From Methanosarcina sp. UBA289 (lineage in GTDB: Archaea > Halobacteriota > Methanosarcinia > Methanosarcinales > Methanosarcinaceae): DNA of 64,000 nucleotides. The DNA lies in contig DAKJ01000026.1 in assembly GCA_002496565.1 (NCBI GenBank), forward strand, positions 7,928 through 71,927. Direction: 5' to 3'. The notes beneath the pieces are model-generated. The model worked only from the letters and a program-made list of their open reading frames with translations. It had not been told where the DNA came from and made no database searches. Numbering within the stretch: position 1 is the stretch's first letter; each line of letters starts with the position of its first letter. Made by a program: the position numbers and the translations under genes. Below, piece by piece: positions 1 to 7,393 of this stretch.

Positions 1-309
1 CCTCTTGCAATTCTTGTCTGTGGAGATACAACGCTTGAAAAAGCTCCCGGATACTGGGTTCAGGACTGCTCGGCAGCTACTCAGAACCTTCTACTTGCAG
101 CTCACGATGCCGGACTTGGGGCAGTCTGGACCGGGATTTATCCGAGGGGGGACCGGGTTGAAGGTTTTCGGAAAGCCTTTGGACTGCCTGAACATGTAAT
201 TCCTCTGGCCTTTGTACCAGTTGGTTATCCTGACCAGAAACCAGGCCCTCAGGAGAGGTTTGATAAAGCGAAAATTTACCACAACATGTACGGCCAGAGA
301 AGAGAATGA
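1..309 (+). CDS. Nitroreductase family protein, C-terminal part (5' end outside window)
   Basis: Frame 1 is open from the first base to a TGA at 307-309 and encodes the last 102 residues of an FMN-dependent nitroreductase-fold enzyme. The segment GYWVQDCSAATQNLLLAAH followed by GLGAVWTGIYP is the typical nitroreductase C-terminal half (dimer-interface helix and flavin-binding Gly/Thr loop), and PVGYPDQKP is the usual tail motif. These are NAD(P)H-dependent cytosolic oxidoreductases, and the substrate cannot be told from this part. The start codon, the N-terminal FMN-binding Arg/Ser loop and any Fe-S extension lie upstream of the window. The gene is followed by a 71-bp gap and a co-directional monooxygenase-like gene. 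Confidence 0.85.
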   Translation, partial: PLAILVCGDTTLEKAPGYWVQDCSAATQNLLLAAHDAGLGAVWTGIYPRGDRVEGFRKAFGLPEHVIPLAFVPVGYPDQKPGPQERFDKAKIYHNMYGQRRE

Positions 310-380
310 AACCACAGCAAAGAAAAATAGATAAAGTGTGGAGTTCAGAAATATAATTTTTGCTAAGAGCTGGTGATTAA

Positions 381-671
381 TTGACATTACGAGTAGTTGC
401 AAAAAATTATGTCAAGCCTGAAAAGGTTCAGGAATTCCTGGGACTGTGCAAAAGCCTTGTTGAATTATCATTAAAGGATGAAGGCTGCATAGATTATGGG
501 CTTTATCAGGAGTTGGAGAATTCAGGGACTCTGACATTCTTAGAAGAGTGGAAAGATGAAAAAAGCCTGGATCAACATTTAAACTCCAATCATTTTAAAG
601 AAATATTTCCTTTGCTTTCAGAGTATCTTGAAAAAGAGACTGAAATCAATGTGTACAGGAAAACACTTTGA
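381..671 (+). CDS. ABM-domain protein (putative quinol/antibiotic biosynthesis monooxygenase)
   Basis: This 96-residue protein fits the dimeric ferredoxin-like antibiotic biosynthesis monooxygenase family (YgiN type). It has an N-terminal beta strand (LRVVAKNYV), a helix with KVQEFLGLCKSL, a central EGCIDYGLYQELE strand, the FLEEWKDEKSLDQHL stretch typical of the family, and a C-terminal strand. The family includes cofactor-free oxygenases and heme or quinone-interacting proteins; in an anaerobe the real substrate is unknown. The start is TTG at 381, chosen because GGTGAT lies 4-9 bases upstream and the family N-terminus begins there. It could be co-transcribed with the upstream nitroreductase. 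Confidence 0.75.
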   Translation: MTLRVVAKNYVKPEKVQEFLGLCKSLVELSLKDEGCIDYGLYQELENSGTLTFLEEWKDEKSLDQHLNSNHFKEIFPLLSEYLEKETEINVYRKTL

Positions 672-897
672 TTTGTCTGTCTGCGGCTTATATAGCTGCA
701 ATGAGCCTAACTATGATTTGTCTAGCTACGATTTATCTAATTGAAATTTATTCAGGAATAATTTGTTCAGATGTGACTTATCCTGGGGTATTTTATCTAT
801 TTCATTTTTAAAATCCTATTCTCGAACACTTTTTGGAAAAGCAGTATAAAATTCGGTGCAATAGAGAAAAAAGATCATCCACTGGGGGAATAAAGAA

Positions 898-1473
898 ATG
901 AAAGTTGTCGCGTTTAACGGAAGCCCGAGGAAGGAAGGGAACACGGCTGCCCTTATAAAGCATGTATTTACAGAACTTGAAAAGGAAGGAATAGAAACTG
1001 AAATTGTCCAGGTTGGCGGAAAGAGCATCCACGGCTGCACAGCCTGCGGGAAATGCTATGAAAATGCAGACAAAAAATGCGTAATTGACAAAGATATCGC
1101 CAATGAATGCATTGAAAAGATGCTTGAAGCCGATGGCATAATTCTAGCTTCGCCTACTTATTTTGCAGACCTGACTCCTGAACTCAAAGCTCTTATAGAT
1201 AGGGCAGGTTTTGTTTCCGGTGCCAATGGCGGACTGTTTAAGCGAAAAGTTGGAGCAGCGGTTGTTGCAGTAAGGAGAGCTGGATCAGTTCACGTTTTTG
1301 ACTCCATCAACCATTTCTTTACAATCTCCCAGATGATAATCCCGGGATCAAGCTACTGGAACATGGGAATAGGGCTTGCGGAAGGAGATGTTGAAAAAGA
1401 CGAAGAGGGTATTCAAACCATGCAGGTTCTGGGCCAGAATATGGCATGGCTTTTGAAGAAGCTAAATGTGTGA
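898..1473 (+). CDS. Iron-sulfur flavoprotein / NADPH-dependent FMN reductase family
   Basis: The 191-residue protein has a flavodoxin-like fold. The N-terminal strand and phosphate loop NGSPRKEGNT (residues 7-16) bind FMN. Cysteines 47, 50, 53 and 61 form a compact C-x2-C-x2-C-x7-C motif, which in Methanosarcina Isf-type proteins ligates a [4Fe-4S] cluster. Known Isf proteins accept electrons from ferredoxin and reduce O2 or H2O2 in methanogens. ASPTYFADLTPELKALIDR is the usual second flavin-contact region. The ATG at 898 follows a GGGGGAAT stretch. The gene converges on fdhD, with a hairpin between them. The redox role is inferred; the cluster ligands and flavin loop are seen directly. Confidence 0.88.
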   Translation: MKVVAFNGSPRKEGNTAALIKHVFTELEKEGIETEIVQVGGKSIHGCTACGKCYENADKKCVIDKDIANECIEKMLEADGIILASPTYFADLTPELKALIDRAGFVSGANGGLFKRKVGAAVVAVRRAGSVHVFDSINHFFTISQMIIPGSSYWNMGIGLAEGDVEKDEEGIQTMQVLGQNMAWLLKKLNV

Positions 1474-1498
1474 ATCATAGCCAGTTGTCCAAATCCCA

Positions 1499-1520
1499 CA
1501 AGCCTTTTCTCAAAAGGTTT
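1499..1520. terminator. Hairpin between convergent genes
   Basis: An inverted repeat AAGCCTTTT / AAAAGGTTT with a 3-base loop lies between the flavoprotein stop (1473) and the fdhD stop (1519-1521) and overlaps the latter. It resembles a shortened member of the hairpin repeat family found at 9.5, 11.6, 19.4 and 25.5 kb. It probably acts as a bidirectional terminator or 3'-end stabiliser. Confidence 0.45.
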
Positions 1521-2265
1521 ATGTTTTGACTCGCCATTCGTTGGCGAAGATGAGCATGGATTCTTTTCTGAGCTGTCCTATGAGGCAGATATTTGCTTTT
1601 TTTGCGGCCTCAACGCCTGAGTCGAAAGGCATGGCTTTGGTGGCGATCAGGGGGATTCCTGCCCGAGCAGCTTTTGTGACCATATACGCTGGCTGCCTGC
1701 CTGTAGAGAGCAGATAATGTTGTGAGAGGTCAAGGCCTTTGAGATAAGCGGCTCCTACGGCTTTGTCTACGGCATTGTGCCGGCCAACGTCGACAATCTG
1801 GACTACGAGTTTTCCGTTTTTATCTATCAGAGCTGCGAGATGTGTTCCTCTGGTAAGTTTGTATGTATCGGATTCAAGGTAGCTTATTCCTGCAAAGACG
1901 GTTTGCGGGTCGAAAACCGAATCCGAATCGACAAAGATTTCGCTACCGATCTTTTTATCTTTTTTGGCTTCTCCGGTGGTTTCGGTACTGGGGGCCTGTT
2001 TACCCTTTCGGGTCTGGACATGAACCTCGCTGCCTTCGGTCTCAACGTTTTCAATTTCCCTGAAGCTGACAACGCCTTCTGTGATCAGATGGCCGACTGC
2101 AAGCTCTTTTAGTTCGTATGGAGAGGAAAAAAGTGTCGTAAAGAGCTTTCCGTCAAGAAAAAGTTTAACAGGGCATTCCCTTGCGAGTAAAACTCTAATA
2201 TCTTCGGTTCTGCCGTCTGAATGAATTCTTTTCGCATAGTAGGTAGTAGTATATTTTTCGGGCAT
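1519..2265 (-). CDS. fdhD: FdhD-family protein lacking the CxxC sulfurtransferase loop
   Basis: FdhD proteins pass sulfur from a cysteine desulfurase to the molybdopterin guanine dinucleotide cofactor of formate dehydrogenases and related enzymes in the cytosol. This 248-residue protein has the family hallmarks: ELAVGHLITEGVV (residues 54-66), GTHLAAL (140-146), VDVGRHNAVDKAVG (158-171), LSTGRQPAYMVTKAARAGIP (186-205) and a C-terminal RKESMLIFANEW. The region that normally carries the catalytic CxxC loop (about 105-125) is instead an acidic, Ser-rich stretch; the only cysteines are C31 and C227. It may therefore bind cofactor but transfer sulfur differently or not at all. A Lys/Thr-rich insertion (about 85-106) is also unusual. 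Possible clients include Mo/W formylmethanofuran dehydrogenase. The ATG start is followed directly by the conserved N-terminus. Confidence 0.85.
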   Translation of the reverse strand: MPEKYTTTYYAKRIHSDGRTEDIRVLLARECPVKLFLDGKLFTTLFSSPYELKELAVGHLITEGVVSFREIENVETEGSEVHVQTRKGKQAPSTETTGEAKKDKKIGSEIFVDSDSVFDPQTVFAGISYLESDTYKLTRGTHLAALIDKNGKLVVQIVDVGRHNAVDKAVGAAYLKGLDLSQHYLLSTGRQPAYMVTKAARAGIPLIATKAMPFDSGVEAAKKANICLIGQLRKESMLIFANEWRVKT

Positions 2266-2333
2266 ATGGATCTATTTTCTCGCTTTTTCAGTGTATGGCG
2301 AACATATGTACCCATATGCCTTTTTCTTTTCCG

Positions 2334-3845
2334 TCAGTTAAGGCGGACTGCAAGGTAGTCGAGATGGAAGGTACCCTTTAGATTATTACCTTCAACTTTT
2401 AAGTTAAATATAAGGTCTGAGGGCGAAGTTGTTGATACCGAAATTGGACTACTACTATACAGCTTCCAGTTACCAGCAGGTAGCTGGGTTATCGAAGGAA
2501 TCCTTTGCCCTGAAAGCGACATTTCCATTGTTGGCTCTTTATATTTTTTAGGATCGTCGTTATCGTACTTATAAATCATAAGAATTGTTGCTTGCTTTGG
2601 ACTAACATCAAAAGCATCATAATTATTAAATCTGAATATAAACTCAATATTGTCCTTATTATTTAGAGGATCTGAAAACTCATTTTGGGGGCTATAAGAA
2701 ATTAACTCTACACCTGGAGAATTTCCTGATGGTAATGGAAACTTTGAAGGATCATAGTCTTTAAAAATTGAAGGATCAGGAGACGTAGATAATGCTATTC
2801 CGTTATGTGTTCCAGTAAATGTGTCAAAACAATACCATTGTTTCAGCTTCATTACATTTCTAATCAAATTATAATCGAAATTATTTTCTGTCCCAAGCCC
2901 GGCACCGATAGTGGCTTTACTTACATAGAGCCCTTCAAGGGTCTTGTCGCCGTTAGGGAGGAAAGAGAAGCGAACGTGGCCAGAGCCTTGAAGGTATTGA
3001 ACAGTGTAATCTTTCCCGTATTTGAGTCCTTTATCTTGTGCAATTTCATTGAAGTACGCAATCCAGGCATCGGGGTATTTTGTGGCAATTGTCAGGTCAA
3101 AGGCGTTGATACTTGAGCCAGTGCTATCATATACAGGCTCTGTTTTATATCCTGTTAATTGAAGCGGAATGATAGTATTTGAGGAGGTAGAATCTCGCTT
3201 GCCTGAAAGTTGAACTGCCTGAATTATGACTGTGCATTTGCTTTTGTCAGTTTCATCTTCTTCTATAGTGATTGCAGGCGGCTGTCTCATAACAGAATTT
3301 TCACCGTTTGCAAGAATTAAGGCTCCATTTTCATACCTGAAAATCTGGTTTGGATACTGCCTGTTTTCAGGATAGCAGGTGATCCCTCCACACTCAAGAG
3401 TAAAGTTATTAGGTTCTATTTTTTGGGAGAGGCTGCGTGGTATTACTGTCATTGCATACCTCTCGGTATTCACACCGAGTTTTCCATTCGATTTTGAAGG
3501 TTCTAAAAAAGGAATTTCGCCTCCTCCCATATTAACTGGTTCAGTTATCGAAATGCTACGAATCAAATAATTATTTAACCCCATTAACCTGCAAAGCGTA
3601 TCTATATTTGTTTTCGCTCCCACCATATCGTTCCATGTTTCATGCATATAGTTCATTTCGGCATCGTTTTTCCACTCTGGAACATATTCAATCTTGACTA
3701 CTGAAATTATTGTAAATGCAAGAGCTAAGAGCAATACTGCTGCGATAACTGTTGCAGCAGCGGATTCAGACTTTGAAATAGAGGAAAGTATGCCGTCTTT
3801 CCTGCCTTCTGTCTCTTTCCTTATTATAACGGTTTTCAGGAGCAT
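2334..3845 (-). CDS. Large pilin-like surface protein with class III-type N-terminus
   Basis: This 503-residue protein begins with a short charged leader, then SKSESAAATVIAAVLLLALA (about residues 24-43), a single hydrophobic segment with the Ser/Glu-rich entry typical of archaeal type IV pilin-like proteins processed by prepilin peptidase. The rest is an extracellular, beta-rich domain of unknown function. It is a paralogue of the next gene upstream: both share VPEWKNDAE followed by a Met/Trp-rich stretch (the first about 20 residues after the membrane helix), a central YENGALIL motif and other aligned blocks. It also has a C-terminal extension (about 330-503) ending in HLDYLAVRLN that resembles a beta-sandwich. 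It is probably the last gene of a three-gene minus-strand operon. The ATG at 3845 has only a weak ribosome binding site. Confidence 0.75.
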   Translation of the reverse strand: MLLKTVIIRKETEGRKDGILSSISKSESAAATVIAAVLLLALAFTIISVVKIEYVPEWKNDAEMNYMHETWNDMVGAKTNIDTLCRLMGLNNYLIRSISITEPVNMGGGEIPFLEPSKSNGKLGVNTERYAMTVIPRSLSQKIEPNNFTLECGGITCYPENRQYPNQIFRYENGALILANGENSVMRQPPAITIEEDETDKSKCTVIIQAVQLSGKRDSTSSNTIIPLQLTGYKTEPVYDSTGSSINAFDLTIATKYPDAWIAYFNEIAQDKGLKYGKDYTVQYLQGSGHVRFSFLPNGDKTLEGLYVSKATIGAGLGTENNFDYNLIRNVMKLKQWYCFDTFTGTHNGIALSTSPDPSIFKDYDPSKFPLPSGNSPGVELISYSPQNEFSDPLNNKDNIEFIFRFNNYDAFDVSPKQATILMIYKYDNDDPKKYKEPTMEMSLSGQRIPSITQLPAGNWKLYSSSPISVSTTSPSDLIFNLKVEGNNLKGTFHLDYLAVRLN

Positions 3846-3910
3846 TTTCCAGACCCTTGAGAGTAGGATTTTTATTTCCTTAGTCTATCTGGTTTTATCT
3901 TCAATTCAGT

Positions 3911-4963
3911 TCAGACTAAGCCAATTCCGGGTTCAGCCTTGATCACTGTTTCGCTTATATACATCCTTTTAATGATATCGGGATTGGCATTACTTCCACC
4001 ACTTCCTTTTTCTTTGCTTGTAGCTGGTGCCACAGTAAAGGTAAAACGCACATTGTTGCCAGTCAACCTTTCAATTTTGTATTTTTCCGAGCTTATTTTT
4101 GCATCTGCCATTGCTTTATTAAGATAATGTATCCAGGCTTCGGGATAGTTTGAAGTAATTATCATTATAAATTTATCTACACTTACTGGTTCATTTTTCT
4201 TATCATCCAAATTATCTTTCTCACTATCATAAAGGGAGATGTAGTTGATTCCTGTAAGACGGAGGGAGCACTCACTATTTGAGGAAATGATTTCTGGAAG
4301 ATCTTTGGGGTTCTGATGGAAACTTACCGCGTTTATCAAAATGTTATATTCGTTATGCCCGTTGGTTGGTATGGTGGAGAAACGGATAGAAGGATAGAGC
4401 ATCATGACTGACTGATCTTCTTGGTCAAGGATTAAGGCGCCGTTTTCATAACTGAAAACTTGATCCACATAATGACCATTTTGAGAAGTGTAAGTAACGG
4501 TGCCACAATCGACTGATTTGACTTTAGGCGTAGTGTCAGGGTTTATAATTATGCTCATTACGCATTTACCTTTGTTCACAGCGAGAGTCCCACTGGACTT
4601 CATTGAGGCTATAAATGGAATGTCACTACCACCCATATGAAAAGACACACTCGTTACTAAATCGGAGGCTGTACAATTCGAATACAAGGAATTAATTGGG
4701 GTACAATTAGAGCTTGAAGCTAGGACAATTGACATCACATCTACTCTTGACTTAAGTTCTGCCATGTCCTTCCATACATCATCCATATGAGAGTATTCTG
4801 CATCGTTTTTCCACTCCGGGACACAGTCTACCCATGCGATAGTGAGTACCGAAAATATGATTCCCAGCAACATTACTGCCCCAATAACAGTTGCTGTTCC
4901 AGATTCGGAATAGAATAGAAGTGTTTTTTCTAATCTGGCACTTTTTTGTTTGTTTTTTTTCAT
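3911..4963 (-). CDS. Pilin-like surface protein, paralogue of downstream gene
   Basis: The 350-residue protein has a Lys-rich leader and FYSESGTATVIGAVMLLGII (about residues 17-36), a class III-like signal/helix similar to archaeal pilins. It then carries the VPEWKNDAE block and the YENGALIL block shared with the 503-residue neighbour, plus the PFIASMKSSGTLAVN region that aligns with PFLEPSKSNGKLGVN there. It lacks the neighbour's C-terminal beta-sandwich-like extension. It is separated from the gene before it by 41 bases and from the next by 65, so an operon is likely. Function is unknown; the proposed role as a minor pilin or pilus-associated adhesin rests on the N-terminus and on the nearby pilus ATPase and platform genes. 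Confidence 0.75.
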   Translation of the reverse strand: MKKNKQKSARLEKTLLFYSESGTATVIGAVMLLGIIFSVLTIAWVDCVPEWKNDAEYSHMDDVWKDMAELKSRVDVMSIVLASSSNCTPINSLYSNCTASDLVTSVSFHMGGSDIPFIASMKSSGTLAVNKGKCVMSIIINPDTTPKVKSVDCGTVTYTSQNGHYVDQVFSYENGALILDQEDQSVMMLYPSIRFSTIPTNGHNEYNILINAVSFHQNPKDLPEIISSNSECSLRLTGINYISLYDSEKDNLDDKKNEPVSVDKFIMIITSNYPEAWIHYLNKAMADAKISSEKYKIERLTGNNVRFTFTVAPATSKEKGSGGSNANPDIIKRMYISETVIKAEPGIGLV

Positions 4964-5004
4964 TTATTCTCAAACCCCTTGGCTCTAACTCCTTATTCGA
5001 GTCA

Positions 5005-6078
5005 TCACTCCACATGAATTGCAATAAAGTCAACCCAGCCAAATTTGTTGTTACTGTCTGCATTTCCATATGCTGAAAACCTGACTTGTAGATTTCTAAG
5101 TTCTTCGAATGTGTTTACCTGGTCTATAATATCGAAGACAGGTAATTCCTCATCGGTTTCGGTAATGGTTTTATATTTCTCCAAATTAATATCAGAAGGA
5201 ACAATGTTAACCCACGTATCTGGGTTTTTATCGTTAATTTCAAGCGTTAATTGTTGCTGGCTGTTATCATGTACTGTATATACTATTTTTAACTCAACTT
5301 TTGTTAACGAATCTTTAAGATTCAGTCCATATTGATCTATGCCAAAAGTGAAAGTTTCACGAGACCATTGGTCTTTATACATCTTGCAATCTGTCATAAC
5401 GTTATCATTGATGCCGTCAACCAGCTCTGTGGGGAGCCATTCATCTGTAGAACTGTCATATACACTTCCATAAGGATGTGGAGTAATCCAGTAAGGAAAA
5501 TTACTTTCCCTACTTCCTTTCTGAAGTACTGCTTTCTGGATCACCTGCTCGGATGGCGTATCCACAAAGAACATGTCTATGTCGTCAGTACTCTTGAGGT
5601 CGAGTTTCTTTGTTGGGTTTTCTGGATCTGGCGTAGTATCAGTATTAATTATAATGCAATCCCCGAGCCTGAAGACATTGTTACTAAAATAAGTCCCATC
5701 TGAATTTTTGGATTTGAAAGTGCCATCCGAGTTTTTGACTCTAAGAGTGCCATCCGGATCTTTGACTTGAAAATTAAATCTGTCATACGGAGGAACTACC
5801 TGCAGTCCATTGACGTTGAGTACTATCTTGATGGCTGATAGATCAATAGTTTCTCCCCCACTGTGGACGATCTGTATATCATTAGTATCTGTATTAATAT
5901 TTTCACGCAGATCTGTATTCGGAGTATGTTCCGGCTTCACAGCTCCCCCATCCGAAAATACAGTCACGGCTATGGTAGAAAAAGCTATAACGACTATACT
6001 TATCATAAGCAGTTGCCCATATACTTCTGAAACGGCCCGACAGTCCTGGCAAAGCACCCTGCGCTTTTTACCCTCCAC
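5005..6078 (-). CDS. Type IV pilin-like surface protein with internal DGT repeats
   Basis: About 357 residues. The N-terminal CRAVSEVYGQLLMISIVVIA stretch is an archaeal type IV pilin leader and hydrophobic helix. Next comes IQIVHSGGETIDLSAIKI, which matches the EHLGGDTINL block of the short pilin encoded divergently at 6377, so both belong to the same pilin superfamily. A short repeat K-(N/D)-(S/P)-DGT occurs three times about 30 residues later. The C-terminal 130 residues look like a beta-sandwich. I chose GTG at 6078 because AAGGTGAT lies 7 bases upstream; a GTG at 6090 would put that ribosome binding site inside the gene. It heads the three-gene minus-strand set and diverges from the pilin gene. 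Confidence 0.78.
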   Translation of the reverse strand: MEGKKRRVLCQDCRAVSEVYGQLLMISIVVIAFSTIAVTVFSDGGAVKPEHTPNTDLRENINTDTNDIQIVHSGGETIDLSAIKIVLNVNGLQVVPPYDRFNFQVKDPDGTLRVKNSDGTFKSKNSDGTYFSNNVFRLGDCIIINTDTTPDPENPTKKLDLKSTDDIDMFFVDTPSEQVIQKAVLQKGSRESNFPYWITPHPYGSVYDSSTDEWLPTELVDGINDNVMTDCKMYKDQWSRETFTFGIDQYGLNLKDSLTKVELKIVYTVHDNSQQQLTLEINDKNPDTWVNIVPSDINLEKYKTITETDEELPVFDIIDQVNTFEELRNLQVRFSAYGNADSNNKFGWVDFIAIHVE

Positions 6079-6247
6079 GATAAAAATCACCTTCTAAAAA
6101 TTTAATTGCCAATTTTCTAAACTGTTTTTAATCAAATATTAACCTGACTGTCTTAGAAAATTTATTAAAGTAGAACTGCGAATAAATATCTTGCTGAAAT
6201 AAATGAGTAAGTTAGTACAAACTATTCTTTAACACATTCAGCAAAAA

Positions 6248-6256
6248 TTTATATAC
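6248..6256 (+). promoter_or_regulatory. Putative TATA box for the pilin gene
   Basis: TTTATATAC lies in the 298-bp divergent region about 120 bases before the pilin start, within AT-rich DNA. Transcription would start near 6280 and leave a leader of roughly 95 bases ending in the strong AGGAGGGAG site. It is assigned from sequence resemblance only. Confidence 0.4.
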
Positions 6257-6376
6257 TCATAGAAAATAGGATGGTATAAAACAAAAAATTAAACAATGTT
6301 AATTATGTATTTTAGGTGTTAAAAGTATCTGGCAGACTTTCCTGTCCGAATACATTTAACCAGGAGGGAGAAACAT

Positions 6377-6856
6377 ATGGATTTCAAGAAATTATTTAGA
6401 AAAGATGATAAAGCAGTTTCTCCGGTTATCGGTGTCATTCTGATGGTTGCAATAACCGTCATCCTTGCCGCCGCAATCGGATCTTCTGTTTTCAGTCATG
6501 GAGCTGCTCAAGCTGCACCCCAGGCAAGCCTTGATATTAAAAAGGACACTGATAGTGAAGCTGCGAAAATAGCTGTAAGAATAGAACACCTTGGCGGAGA
6601 TACGATTAACCTAGATAAAGATTCGACAAGAATTATCATATCTGATGGCACTACTACTAAAGATGCTATAGCTGCTACCACTAGTGCTACTTCTACCCTT
6701 AGTGTTGGTGATGTCAAGGTATTCACTTTTACGCAGGATCCAGCTCCAACTTCGGGTAGTGCTGATATTGGCATCACAGATGGCAAAACAGCAAATATCA
6801 AATTCGTTGATAAAAAATCCGGACAGATTTTCCTTGACAGAAATGTGGCGTTCTAA
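6377..6856 (+). CDS. Archaeal type IV pilin
   Basis: The 159-residue protein has the archaeal pilin N-terminal domain: a basic leader (FKKLFRKDDK, residues 3-12) followed by AVSPVIGVILMVAITVILAA, the hydrophobic helix that forms the pilus core after prepilin peptidase cleavage next to the AVSP motif. The exported part is small, Thr/Ser/Asp-rich and contains the EHLGGDTINL block. The ribosome binding site AGGAGGGAG lies 6 bases before ATG and a terminator follows, so this looks like a strongly expressed, monocistronic gene for a major pilin. The matching ATPase and platform genes lie 0.5-4 kb downstream on the other strand. Likely role: surface adhesion or biofilm; which of the local pilins is the major subunit is not shown by sequence. 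Confidence 0.9.
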   Translation: MDFKKLFRKDDKAVSPVIGVILMVAITVILAAAIGSSVFSHGAAQAAPQASLDIKKDTDSEAAKIAVRIEHLGGDTINLDKDSTRIIISDGTTTKDAIAATTSATSTLSVGDVKVFTFTQDPAPTSGSADIGITDGKTANIKFVDKKSGQIFLDRNVAF

Positions 6857-6866
6857 AAGCGAATTT

Positions 6867-6897
6867 AAGCACCTTAAATAGGTGCTTTCCTCTTTCT
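6867..6897 (+). terminator. Rho-independent-like terminator after pilin gene
   Basis: AAGCACCT and AGGTGCTT form a perfect 8-bp stem with a 5-base loop 10 bases after the pilin stop codon, followed by a pyrimidine-rich TTTCCTCTTTCTTT tract. Confidence 0.7.
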
Positions 6898-7393
6898 TTG
6901 ATTTAGCTTCTTTTTTCCGAAATCTTCTAGTTGTCTCTTCAGCATGACTTTTACATAATTACTTTTAACCTTAACTTGCCATACATAAGGAATAACTTCT
7001 CCAGAAAATATGTATCTGACTCACGTTTTTACCTTTTTCATTTAAAAATAATATTCGTACCTATTCAGCCTATGTAAAATTAGTCTATTGATATTGATTT
7101 CAATGTAATTGATAAAGTGTAAGTACTAACAGTACAAAAAGAAAAAAACATAATCAATCACAACAATTGAAGAAAATAAACTTGGAAATATTTGTCCATT
7201 GGATTTTACAAAAGATGGAAAATAATATTGTATTATAGGCTGAAGAGTTACAGTTTTCAAAATAATTTCCCAGACTTTTGTGTTTTCTAAGTATACCTTG
7301 ATTTCTACAGGTATGATTTTGAGCTATTGCTCTATTCTGGTCGGGCCAAAAAGAAGAGTGAAACTGGGGCTTTCTTAGATAATCTCTACAAAT
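6898..7393. other. AT-rich intergenic stretch
   Basis: About 500 bp between the pilin terminator and the 3' end of the platform gene. It is rich in A/T with short poly-A and poly-T runs. No credible coding frame, RNA gene or long inverted repeat was recognised. Confidence 0.5.
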
